DNA of 25,453 nt. Source: an uncultured Rickettsiales bacterium (GTDB lineage: Bacteria > Pseudomonadota > Alphaproteobacteria > Rickettsiales > UBA1997). This document shows, piece by piece, positions 7,845-16,610 of the stretch. The notes beneath the pieces were generated by a model. That model ran no database searches. It was not told the origin of the DNA and was given only the letters and a program-made list of their open reading frames with translations. Where the stretch lies: the NCBI GenBank assembly GCA_948744995.1, contig CAPZCD010000006.1, forward strand, positions 1 through 25,453, written 5' to 3'. Position 1 is the first letter of the stretch, and every line of letters starts with the position of its first letter. The translations under genes and the position numbers were made by a program.

Positions 7845-8168
7845 AATAAACCTGTTAAGTCGTTGACTATAAAAATAAAACAATACGAAACCCCTACCCT
7901 TTATATAAATATAGGGATTATATATAAAAATATACTTCAATCTTAATGAAGCCGCACTGCTACTATCTTAGTCACCTTTACTCCGTTTATTATTTTATAA
8001 TAATTGATACTACTGCTAATAGTATAGCATTATTTTCTTGAGTGTCAATAGGTTTTGACGTTACAGCTTAAACATTTTATTTCAATCTTTTGTATAGACG
8101 GAATTATCAATGTATTTTATAACAACAGTATTGCTGACATTTATATATAGATTAGTACCCTGGCAATT
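7845..8168 (-). other. Leader and promoter region of the ABC-F gene
   Basis: These 324 bases hold no protein gene above about ten codons. Besides the promoter at 8021-8048, the transcribed leader contains a possible 10-codon ORF (7943-7975). It has a GTG start preceded by GGAG with a 5-base gap, reading MTKIVAVRLH. The leader also has an imperfect hairpin at 7897-7916 (CCCT and AGGG ends). Bases 8050-8168 lie downstream of the P-type ATPase; I see no convincing terminator there. Confidence 0.4.
8021..8048 (-). promoter_or_regulatory. Sigma-70-type promoter of the ABC-F gene
   Basis: Read on the minus strand, a consensus TTGACA (8048-8043) is followed by a 16-base spacer and TATACT (8026-8021). 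The expected start near 8014 gives an untranslated leader of about 170 bases, long for this genome. Confidence 0.65.
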
Positions 8169-10799
8169 TTAATCCGCCAACCCAACACTTCCAACCCCCC
8201 TCTTCCTCATCACCTTCTCAACCTCACTCACCAAGACAATAATAGAGGCTAATAAAAACATAATTACTATCTCCTTAAGCGTCAACGGATTAATTTTCAA
8301 TATTCTAGAGGTTACAGAATTTTCTGAAGCAAATATATGCAGAGCCGTTATAGAAAGTACACCAAAAATCAGCTTCTTATTTCCGCTAATATCATGTTTA
8401 AATACCGATTTGTTCTCAGATCTGCTATTAAAAACCTGCATATTTTGTATAAAAACAAATAGCATCATCAAAAGATTAGTTGTTTCATAGCTATTAATAT
8501 TAAGAACCTTCAAACAATAGTAATAAACAAACATATAGAGAAAACACATAGCTACTATAGACCAAACACAACGTCTAATCATTATCTTATCAAATATAGC
8601 TTCATCAGGCCTACGTGGTTTTTTTTGCATTTCATCACCTTCCTTCTTTTCAAAAGCTAAAAATATATTCTGAACTCCTTCGGTTATAACATTTAGCCAA
8701 AGTAGTTGGGTAGCATTAAAAGGCGCTGGTAATCCAAAAAGTAGCGATAAAATATAGATCATAACTTCCGGTATATTGCAGGATACAACAAAAAATATGA
8801 GCTTTCTTATATTGTTATAAACAATTCTGCCCTCTTCTACCGCATGAGTTACCGAAGCAAAATTATCGTCCATTAAAACTATGTCTGCACTTTCTCTGGC
8901 TATATCTGTCCCAGACTTACCCATTGCAATACCAACATTTGCATTTTTTAGAGCTGGTGCATCATTTACTCCGTCACCAGTTACTGCAACAAAATTTCCA
9001 TTTCTTATTAGGGAGTCTACAATATCTAACTTCTGAGTTGGTTCCATTCGAGAATAAACTTTCGTTGAAGCTGTCAATTTATCTAGATTGTCTTTGCCAA
9101 TGGCTAGAGCATTTTTTATATCAGATCCAGTTTTAACTTGTTCTATATTATCAACAAAATCCAGATTTTTAGCTATAGCAAAAGCAGTTTTTGGGCTATC
9201 ACCGGTCACCATAACTATATTTATACCAGCATTTTGACATTCCTTTACTGCCATTTTAGCTTCATCTCGGAGCGGATCTAACATAGCTACTAAAGCTATA
9301 AAATCCAAATTTGTCAGATCATTATAGCCGTAATCGCCATAGTTCTCTTTTTTTTCTACTATACCGTAGGCAACACCTAAAACCCTCATACCATCTTCAG
9401 ATAAAGTCTCAATTTTTCTATTGATATTTGTTGCATTATCATTGGAACACATGGATACTATAGTTTCTGGTGCCCCTTTTACAAAAACGTACATTTTCCC
9501 ATCTATTTCTACAAAAGAAGCAGAACATCTCGATTCGGAAGTATAGTATAGAATTTTTTTCCTCTCAAAATCGGCTAAAATTTGGTTTTGACTATAACCA
9601 AAACTGTCAGCATACTTTAAAAATGCTATATCAACAGCATCTCCAAAAAATTCATTACCATTCTTTCCGGCCTCATTGGCAAGAATACTGGCTAAAATTA
9701 ATCTATTGTTAAAGTCAGTCAAACAATCTTTGGAATTTTTAATTGTTTTTTGCATCTGTACGTTTTCTGCCGCAAATTTTTCACAATTGTTATCAAATAT
9801 ATCAATAATTCTCAATTCATTTTGAGTCAGTGTTCCGGTTTTATCGGAAGCTATAACAGTACATGATCCCAGAGCTTCAACCGCCGATAAATTTCTCACT
9901 ACAACATTTCTTTTTGACATATTCAACATACCGATTGAAAGAGCTATGGTTATAGTTATTGGTAATGCCTCTGGTATTGAACTGACTGCGAGGCTTATAG
10001 ACATAAGTAATATATCTTTAATAGTACCACCTCTGGCTACGGTTATTATAGCTACTAGAGCTACAGCAATACAAACAATTACCGTGAATACTTTTGAAAA
10101 AGCTTTCATTCTTATGGTTAATGGGGTTTCAATAGTGGTTTTTTGAGTTATTTTATCGGCTATTTTTCCCATTTCGGTTTCTTTTCCAACAGCTACAACT
10201 ATACCCTTTGCAACACCTTTGGTTATTATAGTTCCAGCAAAAACTTCATTCAACCTATCCTGCAGTTGACAATCTTCTTTCGGAATAAATTTTTCATTTT
10301 TCTCAACAGCTACCGACTCACCGGTTAGCATAGATTCATTTACCTCTAAATTTTCGCTACTAAGTAGTATCATATCAGCAGGTACTTTTGAACCGTATTT
10401 TAAAATTACTATATCACCGGGAACCAGTAATTCCGAATCTATTTCTTTTTCTAAGCCATCTCTGATGACAACAACCTTTGATTTTACTATTTTTTTAAGT
10501 GAATCTACTGATTTTTTAGCTGAATATTCTTGAATACATCCGATTATGGAATTAACGATTAGTATGGCAAATATAAAGATACCATCGCTATATTCTTTTA
10601 GAAAAATAGAAAAAGTAGCACCAATTAGTAATATGTATATTAATGGATCACAAAACTGCTTTAGAAATATTAGAACTATACTCTCTTTGTTAATGTTCGG
10701 TAGTTTATTTAAACCAAATTTTTTTAGCCGAGATTCATATTCTGAAGAACTTAAGCCCTTATTCTCATCCGAATTAAACTTCTTTATAAAATCACTCAT
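8169..10799 (-). CDS. P-type cation-transporting ATPase, probable Ca2+ type (P2A-like)
   Basis: Ion pump of 876 residues in the inner membrane. Order of features: cation-ATPase N-terminal domain (1-40), membrane pair (about 45-88), actuator motif MLTGES (157-162), TM4 motif IPEALP (275-280), phosphorylation motif DKTGT with Asp319, nucleotide-domain KGAPE (441-445), MVTGD (530-534), hinge GDGVNDAP (608-615), and a C-terminal membrane bundle (about 667-860). Glu278 in TM4 and Asn703/Glu707 in WLNVITEG of TM6 resemble the Ca2+ site of SERCA-type pumps, with Glu where SERCA has Asp. Ca2+ is therefore the best guess and Mn2+ is possible. It follows the FKBP-like gene by 59 bases on the same strand and may be the last gene of that operon. 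The start is the ATG at 10799. Confidence 0.88.
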   Translation of the reverse strand: MSDFIKKFNSDENKGLSSSEYESRLKKFGLNKLPNINKESIVLIFLKQFCDPLIYILLIGATFSIFLKEYSDGIFIFAILIVNSIIGCIQEYSAKKSVDSLKKIVKSKVVVIRDGLEKEIDSELLVPGDIVILKYGSKVPADMILLSSENLEVNESMLTGESVAVEKNEKFIPKEDCQLQDRLNEVFAGTIITKGVAKGIVVAVGKETEMGKIADKITQKTTIETPLTIRMKAFSKVFTVIVCIAVALVAIITVARGGTIKDILLMSISLAVSSIPEALPITITIALSIGMLNMSKRNVVVRNLSAVEALGSCTVIASDKTGTLTQNELRIIDIFDNNCEKFAAENVQMQKTIKNSKDCLTDFNNRLILASILANEAGKNGNEFFGDAVDIAFLKYADSFGYSQNQILADFERKKILYYTSESRCSASFVEIDGKMYVFVKGAPETIVSMCSNDNATNINRKIETLSEDGMRVLGVAYGIVEKKENYGDYGYNDLTNLDFIALVAMLDPLRDEAKMAVKECQNAGINIVMVTGDSPKTAFAIAKNLDFVDNIEQVKTGSDIKNALAIGKDNLDKLTASTKVYSRMEPTQKLDIVDSLIRNGNFVAVTGDGVNDAPALKNANVGIAMGKSGTDIARESADIVLMDDNFASVTHAVEEGRIVYNNIRKLIFFVVSCNIPEVMIYILSLLFGLPAPFNATQLLWLNVITEGVQNIFLAFEKKEGDEMQKKPRRPDEAIFDKIMIRRCVWSIVAMCFLYMFVYYYCLKVLNINSYETTNLLMMLFVFIQNMQVFNSRSENKSVFKHDISGNKKLIFGVLSITALHIFASENSVTSRILKINPLTLKEIVIMFLLASIIVLVSEVEKVMRKRGVGSVGLAD

Positions 10800-10858
10800 A
10801 AAAATACCTCACAACATTTACCAACAACTAATATCTATAAATACAATTAATACAGCAA

Positions 10859-11620
10859 TTAATCATCCAAAAACAATTCTTTAGCCAACTTTTCTGGAAT
10901 AAAATCAAGTAAAACAACCTTATACTTAACTTTTTCCATATCCACAACAGGCTTGCCACCCTTACCATACTTTTTATTAACATCCTTAAAAGCTTTATCA
11001 AATCCATCTTTTATTTTTTGTTTATCTTCATCGGATATACCTTTATACATATCATAATAGTAAATTTCAGCCGATTCTCCAACTTTTTTACCAATCAACC
11101 TGTCGCTTATAGAGTCACCTTTTTTAACCAATGTGTAGAATCTAGATTCATTACTTTTAGCATCTCCATCTAGAAAAGTAGCTTGAGTAGCATAGTAAAC
11201 ATAGTCACCATACTTAACTCTCCTATTCTTATTTATTTGCTTATTTTTAACTCTTTGCTCATAGCTTTCGTCTACTTTTTTCAATTTTAGAAAAATATTC
11301 GTTATAACTTTGAGTGTCTCCTCCATTTTAATATCTTTTTTAATTTCGCTATCAGGTATAAGCTTCTTTTTTACACTTTGTTCATTTTTAGGATAGACCA
11401 TGGTATCATATTTAGCATCTATAATGTCAGTTATATTTTTGCTGCCGGTTTTCTTTTTTTTAAAAATATAAGAAAAAACATCAGATACTTTATTCTTATC
11501 AACACGCTTAAAATCAAAATTCATACAAAAAATAGTTACCAGAAAAACCAAAGCAACTATTATCTTGAAAACTCTAGTTTTTACAATTTCATTAATCTTT
11601 TGAAATATATTTTTTTTCAT
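10859..11620 (-). CDS. Membrane-anchored protein with FKBP-like domain (putative)
   Basis: Protein of 253 residues with a short basic N-terminus, one transmembrane segment (about 17-32) and a long charged periplasmic part. Residues 135-241 resemble an FKBP fold in outline: VKYGDYVYYATQATFLDG, then FYTLVKKGDSISDRLIGKKVGE, and a last strand VKYKVVLLDFIP. The usual aromatic active-site residues are not obvious, so prolyl isomerase activity is doubtful. A GTG at 11629 overlaps the cyclophilin stop, but I prefer the ATG at 11620 because GGAG lies 8 bases before it. The cyclophilin gene directly upstream suggests a joint role in folding exported proteins. The family assignment is inference; the open frame, spacing and coupling are seen. 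Confidence 0.6.
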   Translation of the reverse strand: MKKNIFQKINEIVKTRVFKIIVALVFLVTIFCMNFDFKRVDKNKVSDVFSYIFKKKKTGSKNITDIIDAKYDTMVYPKNEQSVKKKLIPDSEIKKDIKMEETLKVITNIFLKLKKVDESYEQRVKNKQINKNRRVKYGDYVYYATQATFLDGDAKSNESRFYTLVKKGDSISDRLIGKKVGESAEIYYYDMYKGISDEDKQKIKDGFDKAFKDVNKKYGKGGKPVVDMEKVKYKVVLLDFIPEKLAKELFLDD

Positions 11621-11625
11621 ATTTT

Positions 11626-12393
11626 TCACTCCAATTCAGAATTTAGTTCAATAATTACATCAAGCAAATCTCTTTTTTCTTCAGCCGATTTGTCTTTATT
11701 GTATTCGTCATTCAGTTTTTTAAACTCATTAATATTTTTAATTAGCTCAATGCGTTCTTTTTTCCTATTTTCCATAAGTTCTTCCGTATCATTTTCATAA
11801 TTATAATTTAAATCTTGACCGAGATACATCTTTATAATTTTATCAGGATTTTTAACAAGACCATTATTCTCATCAGTAGAAGATTTTAAATTATCAATTA
11901 AATCCATACCTATCAATACTTTTCCCCATATGGTATATTGTCCATCCAAATGCGAAAAATATGTTCCTGTCACTATAAAAAATTGACTATTAGCACTATC
12001 TATATCACTAGCTCTAGCCATAGATACAGTTCCTCTAACATGTTTAAGATCACTAATTTCAGCCTGCAATTTTCCGAATTTACTGCCACCTTTTCCAGTA
12101 CCAGTAGGGTCACCTGTTTGCGCCATAAATCCCTTTATAACCCTATGGAATCCTAATCCATTATAAAAACCTTCTCTAACCAGCATCTTTATTCGTTGGA
12201 CATGCCATGGTGCTACATCCGGATACATTTCTATAACCACAACACCCCCTTCCAGCTCCATCAACAAAATATTATTTAGATCTATATTATCTAACATATT
12301 TTCTTCATTACTGCTGGCACAACAAACCTGATAATTTGTAAAAAGAGCTACAATAAGAAGTAATAATATTCCACTTATCTTAAATTTCTTCAT
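11626..12393 (-). CDS. Exported cyclophilin-type peptidyl-prolyl cis-trans isomerase
   Basis: Prolyl isomerase of 255 residues, predicted periplasmic or membrane-tethered. Residues 1-25 form a signal peptide or anchor ending near CCASS; this does not fit a good lipobox. The cyclophilin domain (about 40-192) shows FHRVIKGFMAQTGDPTGTG (82-100, active-site Arg84 and Gln92) and SQFFIV (136-141). Catalytic residues are present. A 60-residue highly charged tail (196-255) rich in Glu, Lys and Asn is extra to bacterial cyclophilins and looks helical. Its start overlaps the 3' end of ftsH by 14 bases and its stop touches the FKBP-like gene, so all three are probably translated from one message. Confidence 0.93.
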   Translation of the reverse strand: MKKFKISGILLLLIVALFTNYQVCCASSNEENMLDNIDLNNILLMELEGGVVVIEMYPDVAPWHVQRIKMLVREGFYNGLGFHRVIKGFMAQTGDPTGTGKGGSKFGKLQAEISDLKHVRGTVSMARASDIDSANSQFFIVTGTYFSHLDGQYTIWGKVLIGMDLIDNLKSSTDENNGLVKNPDKIIKMYLGQDLNYNYENDTEELMENRKKERIELIKNINEFKKLNDEYNKDKSAEEKRDLLDVIIELNSELE

Positions 12394-14281
12394 TTTTATC
12401 TTCCTCTATAATTCTTGCAAGCAAAGAGGAATTAGACTCTGATTTTTCACTTTCTTCATCTTCTTCCCTTATTTCTTTGCCATCAATTAAATCTTTAATT
12501 TCTTGCCCCGTTAAAGTCTCATATTTGATAAGAGCTTCTGCTATAATAGTCAATTTATCACGATTATTTGCTATAATTTCGGTTGCTCTATTTTCACCAT
12601 CAAGTATTATAGCCTTAACCTCTTCATCTATAAGATTTAACATCTCATTTGAACTTGCTTCATAGCCATAACCATTCTCGTTTATGAGTTTATTACTACA
12701 ATAAACAGGTCCAATCTTATCATTCATACCAAAAGAAACTACCATATTTTTAGCCGAAGACGTAGCTGCCTTTATATCACTTAAAGCACCGGCACTAATT
12801 TTATCATCTCCAAAAACAATTCTTTCGGCTGACCTTCCGCCCATAGCTATAGCTATATCGTCAAGTATACTAGCCTTAGTCATATTTGTATAATGTCTAT
12901 CATTTTCCGGAAGTCTTGAAACATAACCACCGGCATGTCCTCTGGATATTATGGTAGCTTTATAGATAGGATCGGAATTACTACAATTCAGTGTAACTAA
13001 TGCATGTCCGGCCTCATGATACGCAATTAATTTAGTCTCTTCTTCCTTTTTAATCTTACTTGCATTTCTTACACCCATTACAACACGTTCCTTAGCTTCT
13101 TCTATTTCAAAATTTGTTATAACTTTTTTATTATTTCTAGCTGCCAGCAGACCCGCTTCATTAATTATATTTGCCAATTCTGCCCCACTAAATCCCGGGG
13201 TAGATTTAGCTATAGATTTTAAATCAACATTTGGCGCCATTTTCACTTTCTTAGCATGAACTTTGAGTATCTCCTCCCTACCCTTCACATCAGGCAGTTG
13301 AACGGTTATCTGTCGATCAAATCTCCCTGGCCTCAGTAGAGCTTTATCCAGTACATCTTCCCTATTGGTAGCTGCTATTACTATAACGCCTTCATTACCA
13401 TCAAATCCATCCATTTCCACCAACAACTGATTTAATGTCTGTTCTCTTTCATCATTTCCACCACCCATACCAATTCCCCTATGTCTTCCAACAGCATCTA
13501 TTTCATCTATAAAAACCAGACAAGGAGCATTCTTTTTAGCTTCATTAAACATATCTCTGACTCTACTAGCTCCAACTCCTACAAACATTTCAACAAAATC
13601 TGAACCTGATATAAAATAGAATGGTACATTAGCCTCTCCAGCTATAGCTTTAGCCAATAGCGTTTTACCGGTTCCCGGAGGACCTATAAGTAAACAACCT
13701 CTAGGAATTTTTGCTCCTATTTCGGTATATTTATCCGGATCCTTCAAAAAATCTACCAATTCCTTCAGTTCATCCTTAGCCTCATCAATACCGGCAACAT
13801 CAGCAAATGTTACTTTACCTTTTGCACTTACCAATCTGGCTTTTGATTTAGAAAAACTGAATGGACCCCCGCCTTCTCCGGAAGTAAAACTCTTAAATTT
13901 TGAACTATAAAACCATATCAATATTATAAATGGTAACCAACTTAAAATAAAATCAACTACAAACGATTTTTTGCTGGACGGCGGGTTAATTTTTATATTA
14001 ACGCCATTAGATTTCATATCCTTGATTAAACCAGCATAATCTATACCGTAATTTACGTAAGTCGAGAATTTATCTCCGTTTTTCAGTTCACCTCTTATAT
14101 TACCACCAACAATTTCAACATTTCTAATATCTCCGTTTTCAACTCGATCAATAAAGTCAGAAAATATAATTTTCTTGTAGTTGACGTTCATCATCGACTG
14201 ATCGAAAAAATCACTTGCAGCGTAAACCACTCCTAATATTATTACCCACAATAAAAAACTATTTCTATTTTTTTTTCTCAT
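12380..14281 (-). CDS. ftsH: ATP-dependent zinc metalloprotease FtsH
   Basis: Membrane AAA protease of 633 residues that extracts and degrades damaged membrane proteins and short-lived regulators. Transmembrane helices lie at about 8-24 and 108-126, with a small periplasmic domain between. The AAA module has Walker A GPPGTGKT (200-207), Walker B LVFIDE (255-260), and arginine residues of the second region of homology in RPGRFDRQ (317-323). The protease has HEAGH (422-426) with third zinc ligand Asp502. All key residues are intact and the length is normal. It starts 11 bases after the ybaB stop and overlaps the cyclophilin gene at its end, so it is the centre of an envelope quality-control operon. 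Confidence 0.98.
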   Translation of the reverse strand: MRKKNRNSFLLWVIILGVVYAASDFFDQSMMNVNYKKIIFSDFIDRVENGDIRNVEIVGGNIRGELKNGDKFSTYVNYGIDYAGLIKDMKSNGVNIKINPPSSKKSFVVDFILSWLPFIILIWFYSSKFKSFTSGEGGGPFSFSKSKARLVSAKGKVTFADVAGIDEAKDELKELVDFLKDPDKYTEIGAKIPRGCLLIGPPGTGKTLLAKAIAGEANVPFYFISGSDFVEMFVGVGASRVRDMFNEAKKNAPCLVFIDEIDAVGRHRGIGMGGGNDEREQTLNQLLVEMDGFDGNEGVIVIAATNREDVLDKALLRPGRFDRQITVQLPDVKGREEILKVHAKKVKMAPNVDLKSIAKSTPGFSGAELANIINEAGLLAARNNKKVITNFEIEEAKERVVMGVRNASKIKKEEETKLIAYHEAGHALVTLNCSNSDPIYKATIISRGHAGGYVSRLPENDRHYTNMTKASILDDIAIAMGGRSAERIVFGDDKISAGALSDIKAATSSAKNMVVSFGMNDKIGPVYCSNKLINENGYGYEASSNEMLNLIDEEVKAIILDGENRATEIIANNRDKLTIIAEALIKYETLTGQEIKDLIDGKEIREEDEESEKSESNSSLLARIIEEDKNEEI

Positions 14282-14292
14282 ATTTTAAATTA

Positions 14293-14607
14293 CTACATAA
14301 ATGAATTTAAAGCACCCTTAACACTATCTGGCATATCACCCAAACTACCTTTAACACCGGCATCTATTTTTTCTTTACAATTGTTATAGGCGGTAACGAT
14401 CAGATCTTCTAGCATCTCTATATCATCAGGATCAACAACTTCTGGTTTTATTTTGACTGACTTTATATTATAATCTCCGGACATTTTAATTTCAACATTG
14501 TCTCCCCCGGCTGTACCACTAAATTCAGTGTTTTTTAGCTTTTCCTGGTTGTCCTGCAGTTGTTTTTGCATCTTCTGTGCTTGTTGCATTAGTTGTTGTA
14601 TATTCAT
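14293..14607 (-). CDS. ybaB: Nucleoid-associated protein, YbaB/EbfC family
   Basis: Small dimeric DNA-binding protein of 104 residues, of normal family length. It begins MNIQQLMQQAQKMQKQL, the characteristic Gln/Met-rich helix, continues with FSGTAGGDNVEIKMSG (strand pair), and ends with the D-x-x-D-x-E-x-LEDLI helix region. In many bacteria it sits between dnaX and recR; here it leads into ftsH with an 11-base gap, so it is probably the first gene of the ftsH operon. The promoter is just upstream at 14644-14671. Confidence 0.93.
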   Translation of the reverse strand: MNIQQLMQQAQKMQKQLQDNQEKLKNTEFSGTAGGDNVEIKMSGDYNIKSVKIKPEVVDPDDIEMLEDLIVTAYNNCKEKIDAGVKGSLGDMPDSVKGALNSFM

Positions 14608-14643
14608 ATATGCAAACGTATTATGTTATAATTATACGAGTTA

Positions 14644-14671
14644 ATATAGTATTATTAAATAAAAGTTCAAG
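14644..14671 (-). promoter_or_regulatory. Promoter of the ybaB-ftsH operon, RpoH-like
   Basis: On the minus strand CTTG (14671-14668) is followed by 17 bases and ACTATAT (14650-14644), six of seven matches to the alphaproteobacterial heat-shock -10. The same site also reads as TTGAAC-N16-TATATT for sigma-70. A second possible -10, TATAAT, lies at 14636-14631. Heat control of ftsH would fit known biology. Confidence 0.45.
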
Positions 14672-14700
14672 GAATAGTTAAAATTTACATGATATGGTTA

Positions 14701-16485
14701 TTAATAACCTTTACCATTGCCAACTTGAACTCCTTTGGTCTGTTCTATGGTCTGTTCTTTTGATATATTTTGATTCAAAGTTTGAATTTGTTTTTCTGTT
14801 GTCTTAGTGGCTGAATTAAAAATTAACCCTGATAGTTCAGCTTTTTTTTCACAGAGTTCTTTCTCTATTGAAATCTCTTTGTTTGTTCTATATTTAGTAT
14901 CTCTTTTTAAAAAAGTCTTACTAAAAAAATTGAAAATTTTGTATATTATACTTGCTTTAGTATTTTCTTTTTCAGTTTCCAACTCTTTTTCTTTTTTTTT
15001 AACCTCAGCCTCAGCAGCTTCAAAAACCTCTGGCGTAAATATTTCTTCCATAGTTCTGTATTCATTTAATGGAATTGATTCTTCTTTATCTTTTAATCTT
15101 TTTTGTTCTTCTTTTTCTTCTTTTGATAAAAAAATACGTTCCATATAACCATCTGCGTTCAAATCAATTTGTGTTTCTTTCATTTTTTCTTCTTTCTGCT
15201 TCTTTGCTACAGCTTTCTTATATTCTATAGAGTTTTTTACTTCTTCTACAGTTTGTAAATAAACAAATTTATTCCTAAATTGTTCTATTTGTTCCTCAGT
15301 AATATTAATAATACCTTTTTTTCTAAGATTATTTATTAAATCCATCGGAGTTACTATATCTTTAGTATTAGGATCTTGAATACTAGGAACTTCAATAGGA
15401 CAATTGAGTAAATAATTTATTTTCTGTAATTCTTCTATATTTCCATTATCTCTTAAAGACTTAATATGATTAGATAAAGACTCAAGGGCACAATTTAACA
15501 TCTTTATCACATCTCCCCTAACATCTTCTGGAAGCTCTTTATAATTTAGGGTATATAAAATATCAGAGAAAATATTGTATTTGCATCTATCTTCTTCACA
15601 TTTTATCTTACCATTTTCATTTAAAGCATTTGGAAAATTACAAATAAAATTTCCAGAAAAATCTTTACTTTCCTCTATTTGTTTATATTCAGAATTTATA
15701 TTCTCGTAAGTAGCCGAAAACTTATAAATACAACTTGGATCACTTTGAATGGTATATCTAAATAAATTAATTATATCGTCATTTTTATGTGGATTTTCTA
15801 AAAATATTCGAACCAACCTGTTAAATACAGGTTGTCCTTGATAGTTTATGATTCTATCTTTAGCAAGAATAGGCATATTCCTATATATATCAGTGGTAAA
15901 TTTTATATCTTTATTGTGTTCAGTTTTGTTCTTATTTGAAAGAATATTATCTGTAATTGTTGTTAAAGAATTTGACAAGATAAGATTATTTTCTAGTATA
16001 TCTTCTGTCAATCCATTATCTTCTATATATTTAGCATAATCTTTACTTACCTTTTCTATATGATTATATAATAAATCCATTTCTTTATCTCTAGCATCTC
16101 TAAATTCATCCGGTAATTGTGAAATTATTGCATATTTGGTAACTAAAGCAGAAAATTTATCTTGAGCATCTATTTGCTCATTATTTAGAAAGATATCTAA
16201 ATTATCTTGGCCAAAACCAAATATAAAATTCACAAAATTTTCTTCACCTTTTTCGTTATCTAGACAATTAAATAAATCTTTTCTTAATTTTATTAATGAA
16301 ACTAAATTATTATTTACAGCTAAATAAAATGATTTTTCTTCTGGATTATTTAAATTGTTACTAATATCTAATTTATAATAGTTATCAGGAAAATCCATTA
16401 TTGTTTCTGTTTTAACTATACATTCCCTTATCCGACCAAACTGCTCTTCTATAGTACCATAATTTTTATTATCTGCTTCAGTCAT
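14701..16485 (-). CDS. Uncharacterised 594-residue cytosolic or secreted protein (orphan)
   Basis: I do not recognise this protein. It has no signal peptide and no clear membrane helix; residues 512-522 (IIYKIFNFFSK) are only a short hydrophobic patch. Residues 1-400 are mixed, Asn-rich and mostly helix-compatible, with cysteines at 252, 282, 296, 301, 332 and 362 that do not form a known zinc motif. Residues 411-510 are a Lys/Glu-rich stretch likely to be coiled coil, containing two similar pieces, YMERIFLSKEE (447-457) and YRTMEEIFTPE (476-486). The last 35 residues are Gln/Thr/Lys-rich and end GNGKGY. It is flanked by gene-poor gaps and looks monocistronic. Size, composition and lack of relatives fit a secreted effector in a host-associated bacterium, but this is inference. 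Confidence 0.85.
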   Translation of the reverse strand: MTEADNKNYGTIEEQFGRIRECIVKTETIMDFPDNYYKLDISNNLNNPEEKSFYLAVNNNLVSLIKLRKDLFNCLDNEKGEENFVNFIFGFGQDNLDIFLNNEQIDAQDKFSALVTKYAIISQLPDEFRDARDKEMDLLYNHIEKVSKDYAKYIEDNGLTEDILENNLILSNSLTTITDNILSNKNKTEHNKDIKFTTDIYRNMPILAKDRIINYQGQPVFNRLVRIFLENPHKNDDIINLFRYTIQSDPSCIYKFSATYENINSEYKQIEESKDFSGNFICNFPNALNENGKIKCEEDRCKYNIFSDILYTLNYKELPEDVRGDVIKMLNCALESLSNHIKSLRDNGNIEELQKINYLLNCPIEVPSIQDPNTKDIVTPMDLINNLRKKGIINITEEQIEQFRNKFVYLQTVEEVKNSIEYKKAVAKKQKEEKMKETQIDLNADGYMERIFLSKEEKEEQKRLKDKEESIPLNEYRTMEEIFTPEVFEAAEAEVKKKEKELETEKENTKASIIYKIFNFFSKTFLKRDTKYRTNKEISIEKELCEKKAELSGLIFNSATKTTEKQIQTLNQNISKEQTIEQTKGVQVGNGKGY

Positions 16486-16610
16486 ATCAATAGTGTTTAT
16501 CTTTACCTATGACAAATATATAACATCTTATTCAAAATAAAATATATAATTATAACTATTTTTTCACTCTATAATTTCTTTTCTAAATATATTTAATCCC
16601 ATTATTCTCT

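Noticed and set aside
7845..7940. N-terminal extension of the ABC-F protein from a TTG at 7940
   Set aside because: The added 32 residues are low-complexity Tyr/Phe-rich and do not match the family, whereas the ATG at 7844 starts directly before the first ABC strand.
11626..12393. Cyclophilin as a lipoprotein, because of CysCys near residue 24
   Set aside because: Residues before the cysteines (Tyr-Gln-Val) do not make an acceptable lipobox.
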